From positions 1 through 64,000 of the forward strand of contig NZ_MKKC01000067.1 in assembly GCF_001942255.1 (NCBI RefSeq): a stretch of 64,000 bases of DNA, read 5' to 3'. The notes below the pieces were generated by a model. It was not told where the DNA came from and did not search any database. It was given only the letters and a program-made list of their open reading frames with translations. Each line of letters begins with the position of its first letter. Position 1 is the stretch's first letter. The translations under genes were made by a program, and so were the position numbers. Positions 19,979 through 28,336 of this stretch are shown here, piece after piece. Source of the stretch: Nocardiopsis sp. CNR-923. Lineage in GTDB: Bacteria; Actinomycetota; Actinomycetes; Streptosporangiales; Streptosporangiaceae.

Positions 19979-21343
19979 GTGGATGCCGCAGCCTCCAACC
20001 CAGTGTCCGTTCCCGAACAGCCCACCGGTGAGACCGGTGAACTCGTCATCATCGGACTCGGCTACGTCGGCCTGCCCCTGGCGGCCGAGGCCGTGTCCGC
20101 TGGGCTGCGCGTGACCGGTCTCGACGTGAACGAGCACGTCGTCGACGGACTCAACAGCGGGGTCTCGCACGTCGACGACCTCGCCGACGAGGACGTCCGG
20201 GCGATGCGCGACGGTGGGTTCATCGCGACCACGGACGCCGCGTGCCTGGCCCGCACGCGCACGATCGTCATCTGCGTGCCCACCCCCCTCTCCTCCGAGG
20301 GCGGGCCGGACCTGGGCGCGGTGACCTCCTCCGCCAAGGCCATCGCCGCCCACCTGGCCCCGGGCACCCTGGTCATCCTGGAGTCCACCACCTACCCGGG
20401 CACCACCGAGGAGGTGGTGCGCCCGATCCTGGAGGAGTCCGGCCTGGTGGCGGGCGCCGACTTCCACCTGGCGTTCTCCCCCGAGCGGATCGACCCGGGC
20501 AACCCGACCTTCGGCGTCGCCAACACCCCCAAGGTGGTCGGCGGCCTGACCGAGGAGTGCGGGACGGCCGCCGCGGAGTTCTACGGGCGGTTCGTGCAGA
20601 CCGTGGTCCGGGCGCGCGGGACGCGCGAGGCGGAGATGGCCAAGCTGCTGGAGAACACCTACCGGCACGTCAACATCGCCCTGGTGAACGAGATGGCCAT
20701 CTTCTGCCAGGAGCTGGACGTGGACCTGTGGGACGCCATCGCGGCGGCCAAGACCAAGCCGTTCGGGTTCCAGGCCTTCTATCCGGGGCCGGGCGTGGGC
20801 GGACACTGCATTCCGATCGACCCGAACTACCTCTCGTACAAGGTCAAGACGCTGGGCTACCCGTTCCGCTTCGTGGAGCTGGCGCAGGAGATCAACGGCC
20901 GGATGCCCGCCTACGTGGCGCAGCGGGCGCAGGAGCTGCTCAACGAGTCCGGGCTGGCGCTGTCGCGGTCCAAGGTGCTGCTACTGGGCGTGACCTACAA
21001 GGCCGACATCGCCGACCAGCGCGAGTCCCCGGCGCGCCCGGTGGCCCGCAAGCTCGCGGCCAAGGGCGCCTCCCTGACCTACCACGACCCGCACGTGGAC
21101 GCGTGGGAGGTCGACGGCCAGGAGGTCCCCCGGGCCACAGACCTGGACCGTGCGCTGGCCGAGGCCGACCTGACCGTCCTGCTCACCGACCACGGCGAGT
21201 ACCGGCCCAAGCGGCTCGCGGAGTACGCGCGGCTGCTGCTGGACACCCGTGGCGTGCTGCGCCGCTCGGCGCCCGAGGCCGGCACGGAGGTGCCCCCCCA
21301 GTCCCGCGCGATCGCGCGGCGCGAAGGCCTCCAGGTGCTCTAG
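19979..21343 (+). CDS. wecC: UDP-N-acetyl-D-mannosaminuronate/UDP-sugar dehydrogenase
   Basis: Oxidises a UDP-sugar, most likely UDP-ManNAc, to its uronic acid by two NAD+ steps. The 454-residue protein has the N-terminal NAD site VIIGLGYVGLPLAAEA, the substrate motif ESTTYPGTTEE, FSPERIDPGN, the helix linker MAKLLENTYRHVNIALVNE, and the catalytic Cys in GVGGHCIPIDPNY near residue 277, followed by GVTYKADIADQRESPA. The pairing with the 2-epimerase at 16.8 kb supports ManNAc as substrate. GTG 19979 has only a weak ribosome site. A strong terminator follows the stop. Confidence 0.88.
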   Translation: MDAAASNPVSVPEQPTGETGELVIIGLGYVGLPLAAEAVSAGLRVTGLDVNEHVVDGLNSGVSHVDDLADEDVRAMRDGGFIATTDAACLARTRTIVICVPTPLSSEGGPDLGAVTSSAKAIAAHLAPGTLVILESTTYPGTTEEVVRPILEESGLVAGADFHLAFSPERIDPGNPTFGVANTPKVVGGLTEECGTAAAEFYGRFVQTVVRARGTREAEMAKLLENTYRHVNIALVNEMAIFCQELDVDLWDAIAAAKTKPFGFQAFYPGPGVGGHCIPIDPNYLSYKVKTLGYPFRFVELAQEINGRMPAYVAQRAQELLNESGLALSRSKVLLLGVTYKADIADQRESPARPVARKLAAKGASLTYHDPHVDAWEVDGQEVPRATDLDRALAEADLTVLLTDHGEYRPKRLAEYARLLLDTRGVLRRSAPEAGTEVPPQSRAIARREGLQVL

Positions 21344-21372
21344 GCGACCACCGTCCCCGAACCGTTGTGACC

Positions 21373-21417
21373 GGGGCACGCCGATCGCGGACCCATCGCG
21401 GTTCATCGGCGTGCCCC
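21373..21417 (+). terminator. Terminator after the UDP-sugar dehydrogenase
   Basis: A perfect 13-bp stem, GGGGCACGCCGAT (21373-21385) with ATCGGCGTGCCCC (21405-21417), a 19-base loop and then GTTTCGTT. It lies 30 bases after the stop codon. Confidence 0.85.
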
Positions 21418-21587
21418 GTTTCGTTCACCTTCGTCCAGCCGAAGGTTCACCGGATCACCCCCATGTGTCCACCGTGGTTTATTCGCACCGTTTCCGCAGG
21501 TGAATACCGTGTCGGACAGCTGGTACCGCGCAGGTGAGGCGGATCATCGCTGTAGACGGACCCGACCGGTGACTTAGGTGATGTTCA

Positions 21588-22739
21588 ATGCAGGCGCTCG
21601 TGGCCACGGTGGTCCACCATCCCGAGGACGCCCGGATCCTGCACCGTCAGATCCGCGCGCTCCTCGAAGCGGGGCACGACGTGACCTACGTCGCCCCGTT
21701 CAGGGAGTGCGGCGTCACCCCGTGGAGTGAGGTGAACTCCGTCGACGTGCCCCGTGCGGTCGGCCGTGAGCGGATCAAGGCCCTGCGCGCGGCGCGCGCG
21801 GTCCTCGCCGAGCACGCTCCGCGCGCTGACCTGCTGCTCTTCCACGACCCCGAACTCATGCTGGCGCTGCCCTCCAAGCGTCCGGTGACCGTGTGGGACG
21901 TCCACGAGGACACCGCCGCGGCCATCCTGACCAAGCCGTGGGTGCCCCGGCCGCTGCGGCGCCCGCTCGGCGCGGTGGCGCGCGCCTTCGAGCGCGGCGC
22001 CGAGCGCCGGATGCGCTTGCTGCTGGCCGAGGAGGGGTACCGGTCGCGGTTCCGATCCGACCACCCGGTGGTGCCCAACACGACCGACGTGCCGGTGGAG
22101 CCGACCCGGGGGCCGGGCGACGACCGGGTGGTGTACCTGGGGCACGTGTCCGTGGCGCGCGGGGCGCACGAACTGGTCGAGTTGGCGCGTCGGCTGCGCT
22201 TGCACGGGGTGCGGCTGGAGGTGATCGGCGGAGCGGACGCCGGTGTGCGGCCGCTGCTCCGCCAAGCGCAGCGGGACGGCGACCTGCACTGGTACGGGTT
22301 CGTGCCCAACGACCGGGCGCTGCGCATCTGCTCGGGGGCGATGGCGGGGCTGAGCCTGCTGCACGACACGCCGAACTACCGGCACTCGATGCCGACCAAG
22401 GTCGTGGAGTACATGGCGCACGGCCTGCCGGTGGTGACGACCGCCAACCCGATGGCCAGGGACCTGGTCACGGGACGCCCTGAGGGGGACGCGGGTCTGG
22501 TGGTCCCCTTCGGGGACGTGGACGCGGCCGAGGACGCGGTGCTCCGGCTGCGGCGGGACGTTGGCCTTCGGCGTTCGCTGGCGCGCGCGGGTCACGCGAT
22601 AGCACGGACGTCCTACCACTGGCCGGTGCAGGCGCGACTGTTCGTCAAGCGGTTGGAGGAGTGGGCGGACCGGAGCTCGCCGGTCGTACCGGAGATACCG
22701 CGACCGCGGACGCGGCGCCGGTACGCGACGAGCGAGTGA
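21588..22739 (+). CDS. GT4-type glycosyltransferase
   Basis: A 383-residue GT-B glycosyltransferase. N-terminal acceptor half: VATVVHHPEDARILHRQIRA and LLEAGHDVTYVAP, then LLLFHDPELML and TVWDVHEDTAAAIL. Donor half: PVVPNTTDVP, VVYLGHVSVARGAHELV, VIGGAD and KVVEYMAHGLPVVTTANP, the latter a typical nucleotide-sugar binding helix. ATG 21588 follows TTAGGTGAT. It is transcribed alone after the terminator of the dehydrogenase gene and converges with the GT2 gene. The basic C-terminal tail (RPRTRRRYATS) may bind membrane. Confidence 0.88.
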   Translation: MQALVATVVHHPEDARILHRQIRALLEAGHDVTYVAPFRECGVTPWSEVNSVDVPRAVGRERIKALRAARAVLAEHAPRADLLLFHDPELMLALPSKRPVTVWDVHEDTAAAILTKPWVPRPLRRPLGAVARAFERGAERRMRLLLAEEGYRSRFRSDHPVVPNTTDVPVEPTRGPGDDRVVYLGHVSVARGAHELVELARRLRLHGVRLEVIGGADAGVRPLLRQAQRDGDLHWYGFVPNDRALRICSGAMAGLSLLHDTPNYRHSMPTKVVEYMAHGLPVVTTANPMARDLVTGRPEGDAGLVVPFGDVDAAEDAVLRLRRDVGLRRSLARAGHAIARTSYHWPVQARLFVKRLEEWADRSSPVVPEIPRPRTRRRYATSE

Positions 22740-22841
22740 CCTGGACCGCACAAAAGACCCTGGGAAGTATCTTTTCAGACAAGCAGCTGGTGCCCCCATG
22801 GTCGCACGGCACACGGACGCGGTCCCGCCGGGTCCCGGATC

Positions 22842-23810
22842 TCAGATGACCGGCGGGCGTCCCGCGCGCGTCATCCGCCAGGCGGTCGACCACCGGATCG
22901 GCGTGCGCGGACCCGGGTCCTCCCGCCAACCCTCGCGGAAACCGCCGAACCACGACCGCAGCGCCGCCCGGTCCCGCTCGCGCAGTACCGTCAGCCCGAC
23001 CCAGGTCCCCAGGTAGGCGAAGGCCAGCGGCCAGGGAAGGTTGCGGCGGGCCAGCCACACCCGGTTGCGGGCGTTGAGACGGTAGAAGTCCTCGTGCCGG
23101 GTCGGCGCGACCGCCGGGTGGTACATCACCGCGTCGGCGTCGTACTCGATCGTGTAGCCCGCGTCCAGGATCCGCCAGGCCAGGTCGGTCTCCTCGTGCG
23201 CGTAGAAGAACTCACCCGGCAGACCGCCGCCGTCCTCGAACGCGGTGCGCCTGATCGCGCACGCCCCGCCCAGGAACGTGGTCACCACACTCGACCGGCG
23301 GGAGTCGCCCACCCGCAGCCGCGGCACGTGGCGGCGCTGGTCGGGTCCCCCGTCCGGGTCGGCGATCCGGAAGGACAGCGCGCCCAGCGCGGGTTCGCCG
23401 GCGAACCGCTCCCGCACATGCCGGGCCAGGTCGGTGGACCGGTACCACCCGTCGTCGTCCAGGAAGAGCACGATGTCGCCCTTGGTCGCCCGCACCCCGT
23501 GGTTGCGTCCCTCGGGGATGCCCACGTTCTCCGGCAACCGCACGGTGGTCACACCCTCGGGGAGCTCGGGCAGGTCCGCGCCGTTGCCGACCACGACCAC
23601 CTCGACGTCCGCGCCCTCCTGCTCGAACACACTGGTGATCGCCCGGCGCAGCTCAGCGGGGCGGTTGCCCATGGTGAGCAGGACGCAGGACAGCGTGGGC
23701 TGGATGGGACCGGGCACCTCGGGGCGGCTCCGTTCGGCTCTCGGCGCTCGGGAGTCCCCCTCCGCGGACGCGCCGGAGACCGGTGAGGACGGGATCACGG
23801 ATGTGGCCAT
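22842..23810 (-). CDS. GT2-family glycosyltransferase
   Basis: A 322-residue GT-A enzyme. After about 38 disordered residues the domain begins SCVLLTMGNRPAELRRAITS, followed by VVVVGNGAD, the donor-side EGRNHGVRATKGDIVLFLDDD with its DxD-type acidic motif, GGACAIRRTAF and the acceptor-site HEETDLAWRILDAGY. The C-terminal region (NRVWLARRNLPWPLAFAYLG) is hydrophobic and probably membrane-associated, as in rhamnosyl- or similar transferases. ATG 23810 has only a weak ribosome site. It lies downstream of the CDP-alcohol phosphotransferase on the same strand but separated by a strong terminator. Confidence 0.9.
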   Translation of the reverse strand: MATSVIPSSPVSGASAEGDSRAPRAERSRPEVPGPIQPTLSCVLLTMGNRPAELRRAITSVFEQEGADVEVVVVGNGADLPELPEGVTTVRLPENVGIPEGRNHGVRATKGDIVLFLDDDGWYRSTDLARHVRERFAGEPALGALSFRIADPDGGPDQRRHVPRLRVGDSRRSSVVTTFLGGACAIRRTAFEDGGGLPGEFFYAHEETDLAWRILDAGYTIEYDADAVMYHPAVAPTRHEDFYRLNARNRVWLARRNLPWPLAFAYLGTWVGLTVLRERDRAALRSWFGGFREGWREDPGPRTPIRWSTAWRMTRAGRPPVI

Positions 23811-23903
23811 GCTTGCGACCGTTCAGTGGACGACGGACATCGAGAAGGTTGACTCTCGTCAACGTTCGCACGAACAGACTAACGAGAGAATAAGAGAAAG
23901 GTG

Positions 23904-23941
23904 TACGAGGCCGTGAGGCGGGCAACGCACACGGCCTCGTA
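23904..23941 (-). terminator. Terminator of the polyol-phosphate operon
   Basis: Reading leftward, a perfect 12-bp stem (TACGAGGCCGTG at 23904-23915 with CACGGCCTCGTA at 23930-23941) is followed by CTTTCTCTTATTCTC, a T-rich tract unusual in this GC-rich DNA. It ends the operon whose last gene stops at 23966. Confidence 0.85.
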
Positions 23942-23942
23942 G

Positions 23943-23958
23943 GTGACGGTACCGTCAC
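23943..23958. other. 16-bp perfect palindrome
   Basis: GTGACGGTACCGTCAC is fully self-complementary and lies 7 bases beyond the stop of the CDP-alcohol phosphotransferase and directly before its terminator stem. Without a loop it is a poor RNA hairpin, so a protein-binding site is possible. Confidence 0.6.
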
Positions 23959-23965
23959 TGGCGCG

Positions 23966-24735
23966 TTATTCCAGGCGACGCGACGCGACCACGCTCACGA
24001 AGTGGGCGAGACTCATGACCACGGCCACCGCCGCGCACGCGGCCACGAGCACGCGTGTCGCGGCCAGCTCACCCAGGAAGGCGTCCACCACCGCCGCCAC
24101 GACGACCAGCAACGACAGTTCGACGGCCTGGATCACGCGGTGCACCTTCAGCGCGGAGGCCAGCCGCCGGGCCAGACTCAGCCCGGACGAGCGCGGCCGC
24201 ATCGCCTCGTCGGTGACCTCCTCCGGCAGCCCCGCCTTGGCGCGGGCCACCACGACGTTGTCCGTCTCGGCCTTGATCAGCGCGACGCCGATCGCCGCGG
24301 CCATCCCCAGGACGACCCAACCGCCCGGCTCGAACCCGCCCTGGGCGCGCACGCCCAGTCCGACGAGCAGGGCGATCTCCGACACGTAGTGGCCGATCCG
24401 GTCCAGGTAGATCCCCGCCACGCTGGTGCGTCCGGTGTAGCGGGCCACCTCGCCGTCGGAGCAGTCCAGCAGCAGGTAGACCTGCACCAGCAGCGCCGCC
24501 AGGATCGCCGACCACAGACCGCCGAAGGCACGACCGCCCCGGCCAGGACGCCGAACGCCATCATCAGGTAGGTGATGGGGTTCGGCGGGACGCCGAGCCG
24601 GACGAACAGGGTGCTCAGGTACGGGGAGACATCCCGCATGTAGTAGCGACCCGCCCAGTGCTCCTCGTTCACACGCTCCTTGATCCCCGCGGGCTGGCCG
24701 CCCGCGCGGACCTCAGCGACCGACGGTTTCGACAT
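23966..24735 (-). CDS. CDP-alcohol phosphotransferase (frameshift)
   Basis: A membrane enzyme that transfers an alcohol phosphate from a CDP-alcohol to an acceptor. The signature region reads DCSDGEVARYTGRT, then SVAGIYLDRIGHY: the usual D-x2-D-G-x2-A-R-x8-G-x3-D-x3-D is kept except for the last Asp, which is His. Several hydrophobic segments follow (ALLVGLGVRAQGG, WVVLGMAAAIGVALI, LLVVVAAVVDAF). One base is missing near 24530; adding it gives VLAGAVVAFGGLWSAIL and a 256-residue protein. ATG 24735 overlaps the end of the dehydrogenase gene by 23 bases, implying translational coupling. Substrates are unknown; see the neighbouring nucleotidyltransferase and dehydrogenase. Confidence 0.85.
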
Positions 24736-25780
24736 AGTCCGCGACACTCCGCTTGATCTCGGCCTCGGAGAGGCTCAGGTGTTCAAGGATGGTGAAGCGG
24801 CCGGGACGCGTGCCCGGAGCGTGCACGACGGCGCGCACGAAGTCGTCGTCGCCCAGTCCCACGTCGGAGGGAAGGACCGGCAGCCTGTGGCGGATCAGGC
24901 AGGAGCGGATCTCCTCCAGCCGCCGCTGCGACCAGCCCAGGTGGCGCACCCGCAGGAAGGACGCGTACAGCGCGCCCAGCCCGGCGAGTTCGCCGTGGTT
25001 GCTGGTCCCCGGGTAGAGCTGAGTGATCGCGTGCAGGATCTCGTGGCAGGCGCCGCTGGCGGGACGGCTGGAACCGGCCACCGACATCGCCATGCCGGAG
25101 AGCACCAGGCCCTCGGCGAGCACGGCGAGGAAGGCGTCGGACTCGATGGAGTCGGGACGGTGCAGCACGGCCTCCGCCGCGACCCGGGCGAAGGTGACCG
25201 CCATGCCGTCGACCGGCTCGCCGCCGATCCTGCCCGCCAGCTCCCAGTCCTCGATGGCCGAGATGTTGCTGACGACGTCGCCGATGCCGGACCGGACCAG
25301 CTGCGGGGGGGCTGCCTGGACGTAGTCGACGTCGATGACCACGGCGATGGGCATGGTGACGCCGATCGACGGCTTGCCGCCCTCGTGTTCGAGGGAGCTG
25401 ACCGGCGAGGCGATGCCGTCGTGCGCCAGGTTGGTCGCGACGGCGACCATGGGGATTCCCGCCATGGTCGCGGCGAACTTGGTGACGTCGATGGTCTTGC
25501 CGCCGCCGATGCCGGCGACCGCCTCGTAGGCGCCCGACCGGAGCTTCTTGCCCAGATCGGTGGCCGCGTCCACGGTGCCCTCGTCGACCTGGAAGACCTC
25601 GCACTGGGGAAGGTCCAGATCGGCTGCGATCTGCCCGCCCTGGCCGGGGCCGACCGCGACCGCGATACGGCCCTCGGTGGCGATCCGGCGGTCGGCGAGC
25701 ACGGTCCCGAGGGAGGCGATGGCCCCCCGGCGCACGTCGATCGCCAGGGGGGAGGGGAGCATTCGCGCTAGTAGCGGCAC
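24713..25780 (-). CDS. sn-glycerol-1-phosphate dehydrogenase-like enzyme
   Basis: A 355-residue member of the iron-containing alcohol dehydrogenase fold, closest by pattern to glycerol-1-phosphate dehydrogenases (archaeal EgsA, bacterial AraM), which reduce dihydroxyacetone phosphate. NAD-binding GIGGGKTIDVTKF lies near residue 90; metal ligands appear as Asp in NLAHDGIASPVSS, His in GACHEILHAITQ and His in TSNHGELAGLG. GTG 25780 is chosen over ATG 25762 because GAGGGAG precedes it; it overlaps the nucleotidyltransferase stop by 13 bases. Three adjoining genes suggest that the product is nucleotide-activated and then transferred. Substrate specificity is inferred. Confidence 0.85.
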   Translation of the reverse strand: MPLLARMLPSPLAIDVRRGAIASLGTVLADRRIATEGRIAVAVGPGQGGQIAADLDLPQCEVFQVDEGTVDAATDLGKKLRSGAYEAVAGIGGGKTIDVTKFAATMAGIPMVAVATNLAHDGIASPVSSLEHEGGKPSIGVTMPIAVVIDVDYVQAAPPQLVRSGIGDVVSNISAIEDWELAGRIGGEPVDGMAVTFARVAAEAVLHRPDSIESDAFLAVLAEGLVLSGMAMSVAGSSRPASGACHEILHAITQLYPGTSNHGELAGLGALYASFLRVRHLGWSQRRLEEIRSCLIRHRLPVLPSDVGLGDDDFVRAVVHAPGTRPGRFTILEHLSLSEAEIKRSVADYVETVGR

Positions 25781-26499
25781 GCGATCTCCCTCGCCTTGGC
25801 CAGGTCGTCGTGGTTGTCGACCTCGACCCACCGGACGTCGCCGATCGGGGCCACGGAGACCTTCTCGCCGCGGTTGACCAGCTCCTGGTAGCCGTCCTCG
25901 TAGTACAGCTGCGGGTCGCGTTCCCAGGTGGCCCTGAGCGCGTCGGCCAGGCGGGCGTCGAGCGAGCCCTCCAGGAGGGTGGCGCCGATGTACTCGCCCG
26001 CGGCGGTGGCCGGGTCCATCAGCTTGGTGATGGTCTTGAGGTGGCCACCCTCGTCGAGGGTCACCTTCATCTCCTCGTCGGCCAGGTTCTTCACGTCGTC
26101 CACCGCGAGGAGGAGTTCCGGACCGCGCGCGGCGAGTAGCGTTTCCTCGACGCTCACGGGGTGAACGGTGTCACCGTTGACGAGGAGGACGCCCTCGGAG
26201 AAGAACTCGCGTGCGGTCCACAGGGAGTAGGCGTTGTTCCACTCCTCGGCCTTGTCGTTGTAGCTGAGGGTGATCTTGACGCCGTGACGCTCCTCAAGCG
26301 CCTCCTTGCGGGCCTCGACGGCCTCCGCACGGTAACCGACCACCACGACCACGTCGGTGAGCCCCGCCGCGGCGAGGTTGCGCAGCGAGATGTCCATGAT
26401 GGTCGTCTCGCCGTCGACGGGCACCAGGGCCTTGGGCAGGGTGTCGGTGTAGGGGCGCAGACGCCGTCCCGCGCCTGCGGCGAGAACCATTCCGAGCAT
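25768..26499 (-). CDS. Sugar-phosphate/polyol-phosphate nucleotidyltransferase
   Basis: A 243-residue NTP-transferase of the inositol-1-phosphate/choline-phosphate cytidylyltransferase type. The nucleotide-binding signature AAGAGRRLRPYT is followed by LPKALVPVDG, then VVVGYRAEAVEARK, the metal-binding VLLVNGDTVHP and the late EVDNHDDLAKARE. ATG 26499 lies behind TAAGGAGG, which overlaps the stop of the preceding membrane protein gene. Length is that of a single catalytic domain. With the dehydrogenase and the CDP-alcohol phosphotransferase it forms a tight set; CTP is the expected nucleotide because of the latter. Confidence 0.88.
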   Translation of the reverse strand: MLGMVLAAGAGRRLRPYTDTLPKALVPVDGETTIMDISLRNLAAAGLTDVVVVVGYRAEAVEARKEALEERHGVKITLSYNDKAEEWNNAYSLWTAREFFSEGVLLVNGDTVHPVSVEETLLAARGPELLLAVDDVKNLADEEMKVTLDEGGHLKTITKLMDPATAAGEYIGATLLEGSLDARLADALRATWERDPQLYYEDGYQELVNRGEKVSVAPIGDVRWVEVDNHDDLAKAREIACRY

Positions 26500-26515
26500 G
26501 AGGGCGTGTTCCTCC

Positions 26516-27277
26516 TTAGGTCGGGGAGACGCCACACGCCTCCCCGTTCGTTCCGGCGGCCGGTCGGCCCCCGTCCTCGTGTCCAGGTGGGGTCGTCCGT
26601 GGACCTCCCCGGTCCGTGCCGCCTCCGCGGGGGGACGCGACGACGGTCGTGCACACCTCGGTCACGGGCGTCGCGCACCAGGAGCGCACCGCCTCGCGGA
26701 CCAGGAGCACCGCCAGGTATCCGGCGAGCGCACCGTAGGCGGGCGCGAGTACGTCGAACGCACCGCCGACCGCGACGACGAGCATGCGCCCGTCCCATCC
26801 GAGCGCCGCCACGCGCACCCAAGCTGGGCGGGCGACGCCGACCGAGGGGCGCGCGACGTCGTCGCGGTGGTGGCTGACGACCACCATCAAGAGTACGAAC
26901 ACCAAGGGACCGGGTACACCGGACGCCGACCCCAGAACCGCCAGGTACCCGTACTCGGTGAACCGAAGGACGGGTGGCACGAGCCGGTCGAGGCGCCCGT
27001 CGTGCGGGTGCCCCGAGGCCAGACCGGACAGTAGCAGGGCAGCGACCGGTGCGAACAGGGTAATGCCTGCCAGCTGTCCACGAACCGCCACGAGGAGCGT
27101 CCCGACCACCAGTAGGCCGGTGAGCGCGGGCAGCAGGGGTGCGACGGCCCCCGGGGCGACCCGGCCCAGCAGCGCGCAGACGTGACTGTCGTCACGCAGT
27201 GTCCGCAGGTCGGGGACGGTGGCGCGCAGCCGCTCACGCGGCGGCCGGACGCCCCCGTCTGGGTCGTGTTCGGTCAC
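26516..27277 (-). CDS. Membrane protein of the polyol-phosphate operon
   Basis: A 253-residue protein with hydrophobic stretches near residues 42-60 (LLPALTGLLVVGTLLVAV), 64-85, 105-130 (PLVFVLLMVVVSH) and 155-185 (VLAPAYGALAGYLAVLLV). A basic, disordered tail of about 40 residues follows. GTG 27277 follows AAGGAGA and overlaps the stop of the preceding gene (GTGA), so translation is coupled. The stop is 17 bases before the nucleotidyltransferase ATG. I do not recognise a family with certainty; it resembles DUF5941-type parts that occur with nucleotidyltransferases in actinomycetes. Confidence 0.75.
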   Translation of the reverse strand: MTEHDPDGGVRPPRERLRATVPDLRTLRDDSHVCALLGRVAPGAVAPLLPALTGLLVVGTLLVAVRGQLAGITLFAPVAALLLSGLASGHPHDGRLDRLVPPVLRFTEYGYLAVLGSASGVPGPLVFVLLMVVVSHHRDDVARPSVGVARPAWVRVAALGWDGRMLVVAVGGAFDVLAPAYGALAGYLAVLLVREAVRSWCATPVTEVCTTVVASPRGGGTDRGGPRTTPPGHEDGGRPAAGTNGEACGVSPT

Positions 27278-28126
27278 CGACGCGTCTCCTTGGCGGTGGG
27301 GTCGACGAGTTCCCCGGTCACGGCGAGCGCGCACCCGACGACGAGGGTGAGGAAGGCGACCCGCGCGTCCCAGACCGTCGTGGTGACCGCGATGGTCAGG
27401 AAGCGCGTGGGCTGGCCGAACACCATCACGCGTCGGATCGCCGCGGGCAGGGGCGCTCCCCCGGCCCGGTCGGTGACGCCCCGAGCGGCGGTGCCGGCCG
27501 CTTCGGCGGAGGACTCCGCGGTGTCGCGGACGGCGGTTCCGGCGGTGGAACCGGGGGCGGCGCCGTCGCGCGAGGCGGCCGAGTGCCCGTCGGGGCCGCC
27601 GAGGAGGCGGTTGGCGAGCCTGGGGTCGTTCTCCCGGGCGCCCCGGCGCGGCGGGGGCACGAACCCCGTCACGAGCCCGCCGGGGCCGCCGCCCCCGCTC
27701 CCCCACGCGGTTGCGCCACCCGTGCCGGTGCCGGACCGCGCCGAGCGCACGACCAGGAACGAGTCCCGCAGGCCAACGCGATGAGCGCGCCCGCCGCCCA
27801 GCCCCACGCGCCCTGGATGCCGGCCGCCACCGCCCCGAGGGCGAGCCCGACGTAGACGGCGTACTCGCGCAGCTGGCCGAGCATGGCCGCGAGCCACATG
27901 GTGAGCGCGTCGCGGCGGTCGGTGCGGATGCGCGCCCGGACGGCGTCGCAGAACAGCACGGCCCCGAGAAAGGCCGAGCCGACCAGACAGCCGACCGTGT
28001 CGGCCTGGGAGAACCAGACCGCCGCCGCGATCGCCGCCACGACGCTGATCCGTGTCACCCCCGAGCGGGTGACGCACCTGCGTTCCAACATGCGCGCGGT
28101 AGCCCGTGCACCGAGTCCTTGGCCAT
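27274..28126 (-). CDS. Membrane protein heading the polyol-phosphate operon (two frameshifts)
   Basis: About 284 residues after restoring bases near 28091 and 27775. ATG 28126 is preceded by GGAGGAGG, the best ribosome site in the area, and gives MAKDSVHGLPRA; with one added base the frame continues LERRCVTRSGVTRISVVAA. Hydrophobic segments: ISVVAAIAAAVWF, GCLVGSAFLGAVLF, YAVYVGLALGAVAAG, WAAGALIALAL, and a C-terminal FLTIAVTTTVW/FLTLVVGCALAVTG region, with a long Gly/Ala-rich loop between. Family uncertain. Its stop overlaps the next start, so this is the first gene of a five-gene coupled operon. Confidence 0.65.
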
Positions 28127-28336
28127 GGTCGTGCCTCCTCCAGCCGTGCTGGGAGCCACCGTTCCTTACGCTGAGTAACCATTCAACCACTGACACGCAC
28201 ATAGCGCCTGGTAAGACGTGGCGAGGGCCGAGCGACCGCGTTTCGGGCATGCCAGGACAGACGCGAGCGCACCTCCGAAAGGGGTTGGAGCTGCGCCCGT
28301 CGTCAGTCGATCACGGGAGGGGCCGAGCCGGGCCCG
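28127..28336 (-). promoter_or_regulatory. Promoter region of the polyol-phosphate operon
   Basis: This 210-base gap between the truncated ABC ATPase and the operon's first gene has no gene. About 28150-28205 is moderately AT-rich and, read leftward, contains TTGAAT and TAAGGA blocks, but the spacing between them is too short for a confident promoter. The operon's start must lie here, as the upstream gene on the same strand is out of frame and separate. Confidence 0.35.

Noticed and set aside
26750..27855. Plus-strand frames opposite the two membrane proteins
   Set aside because: Shadow frames with no motif; the minus-strand reading shows coupled starts, ribosome sites and membrane helices.
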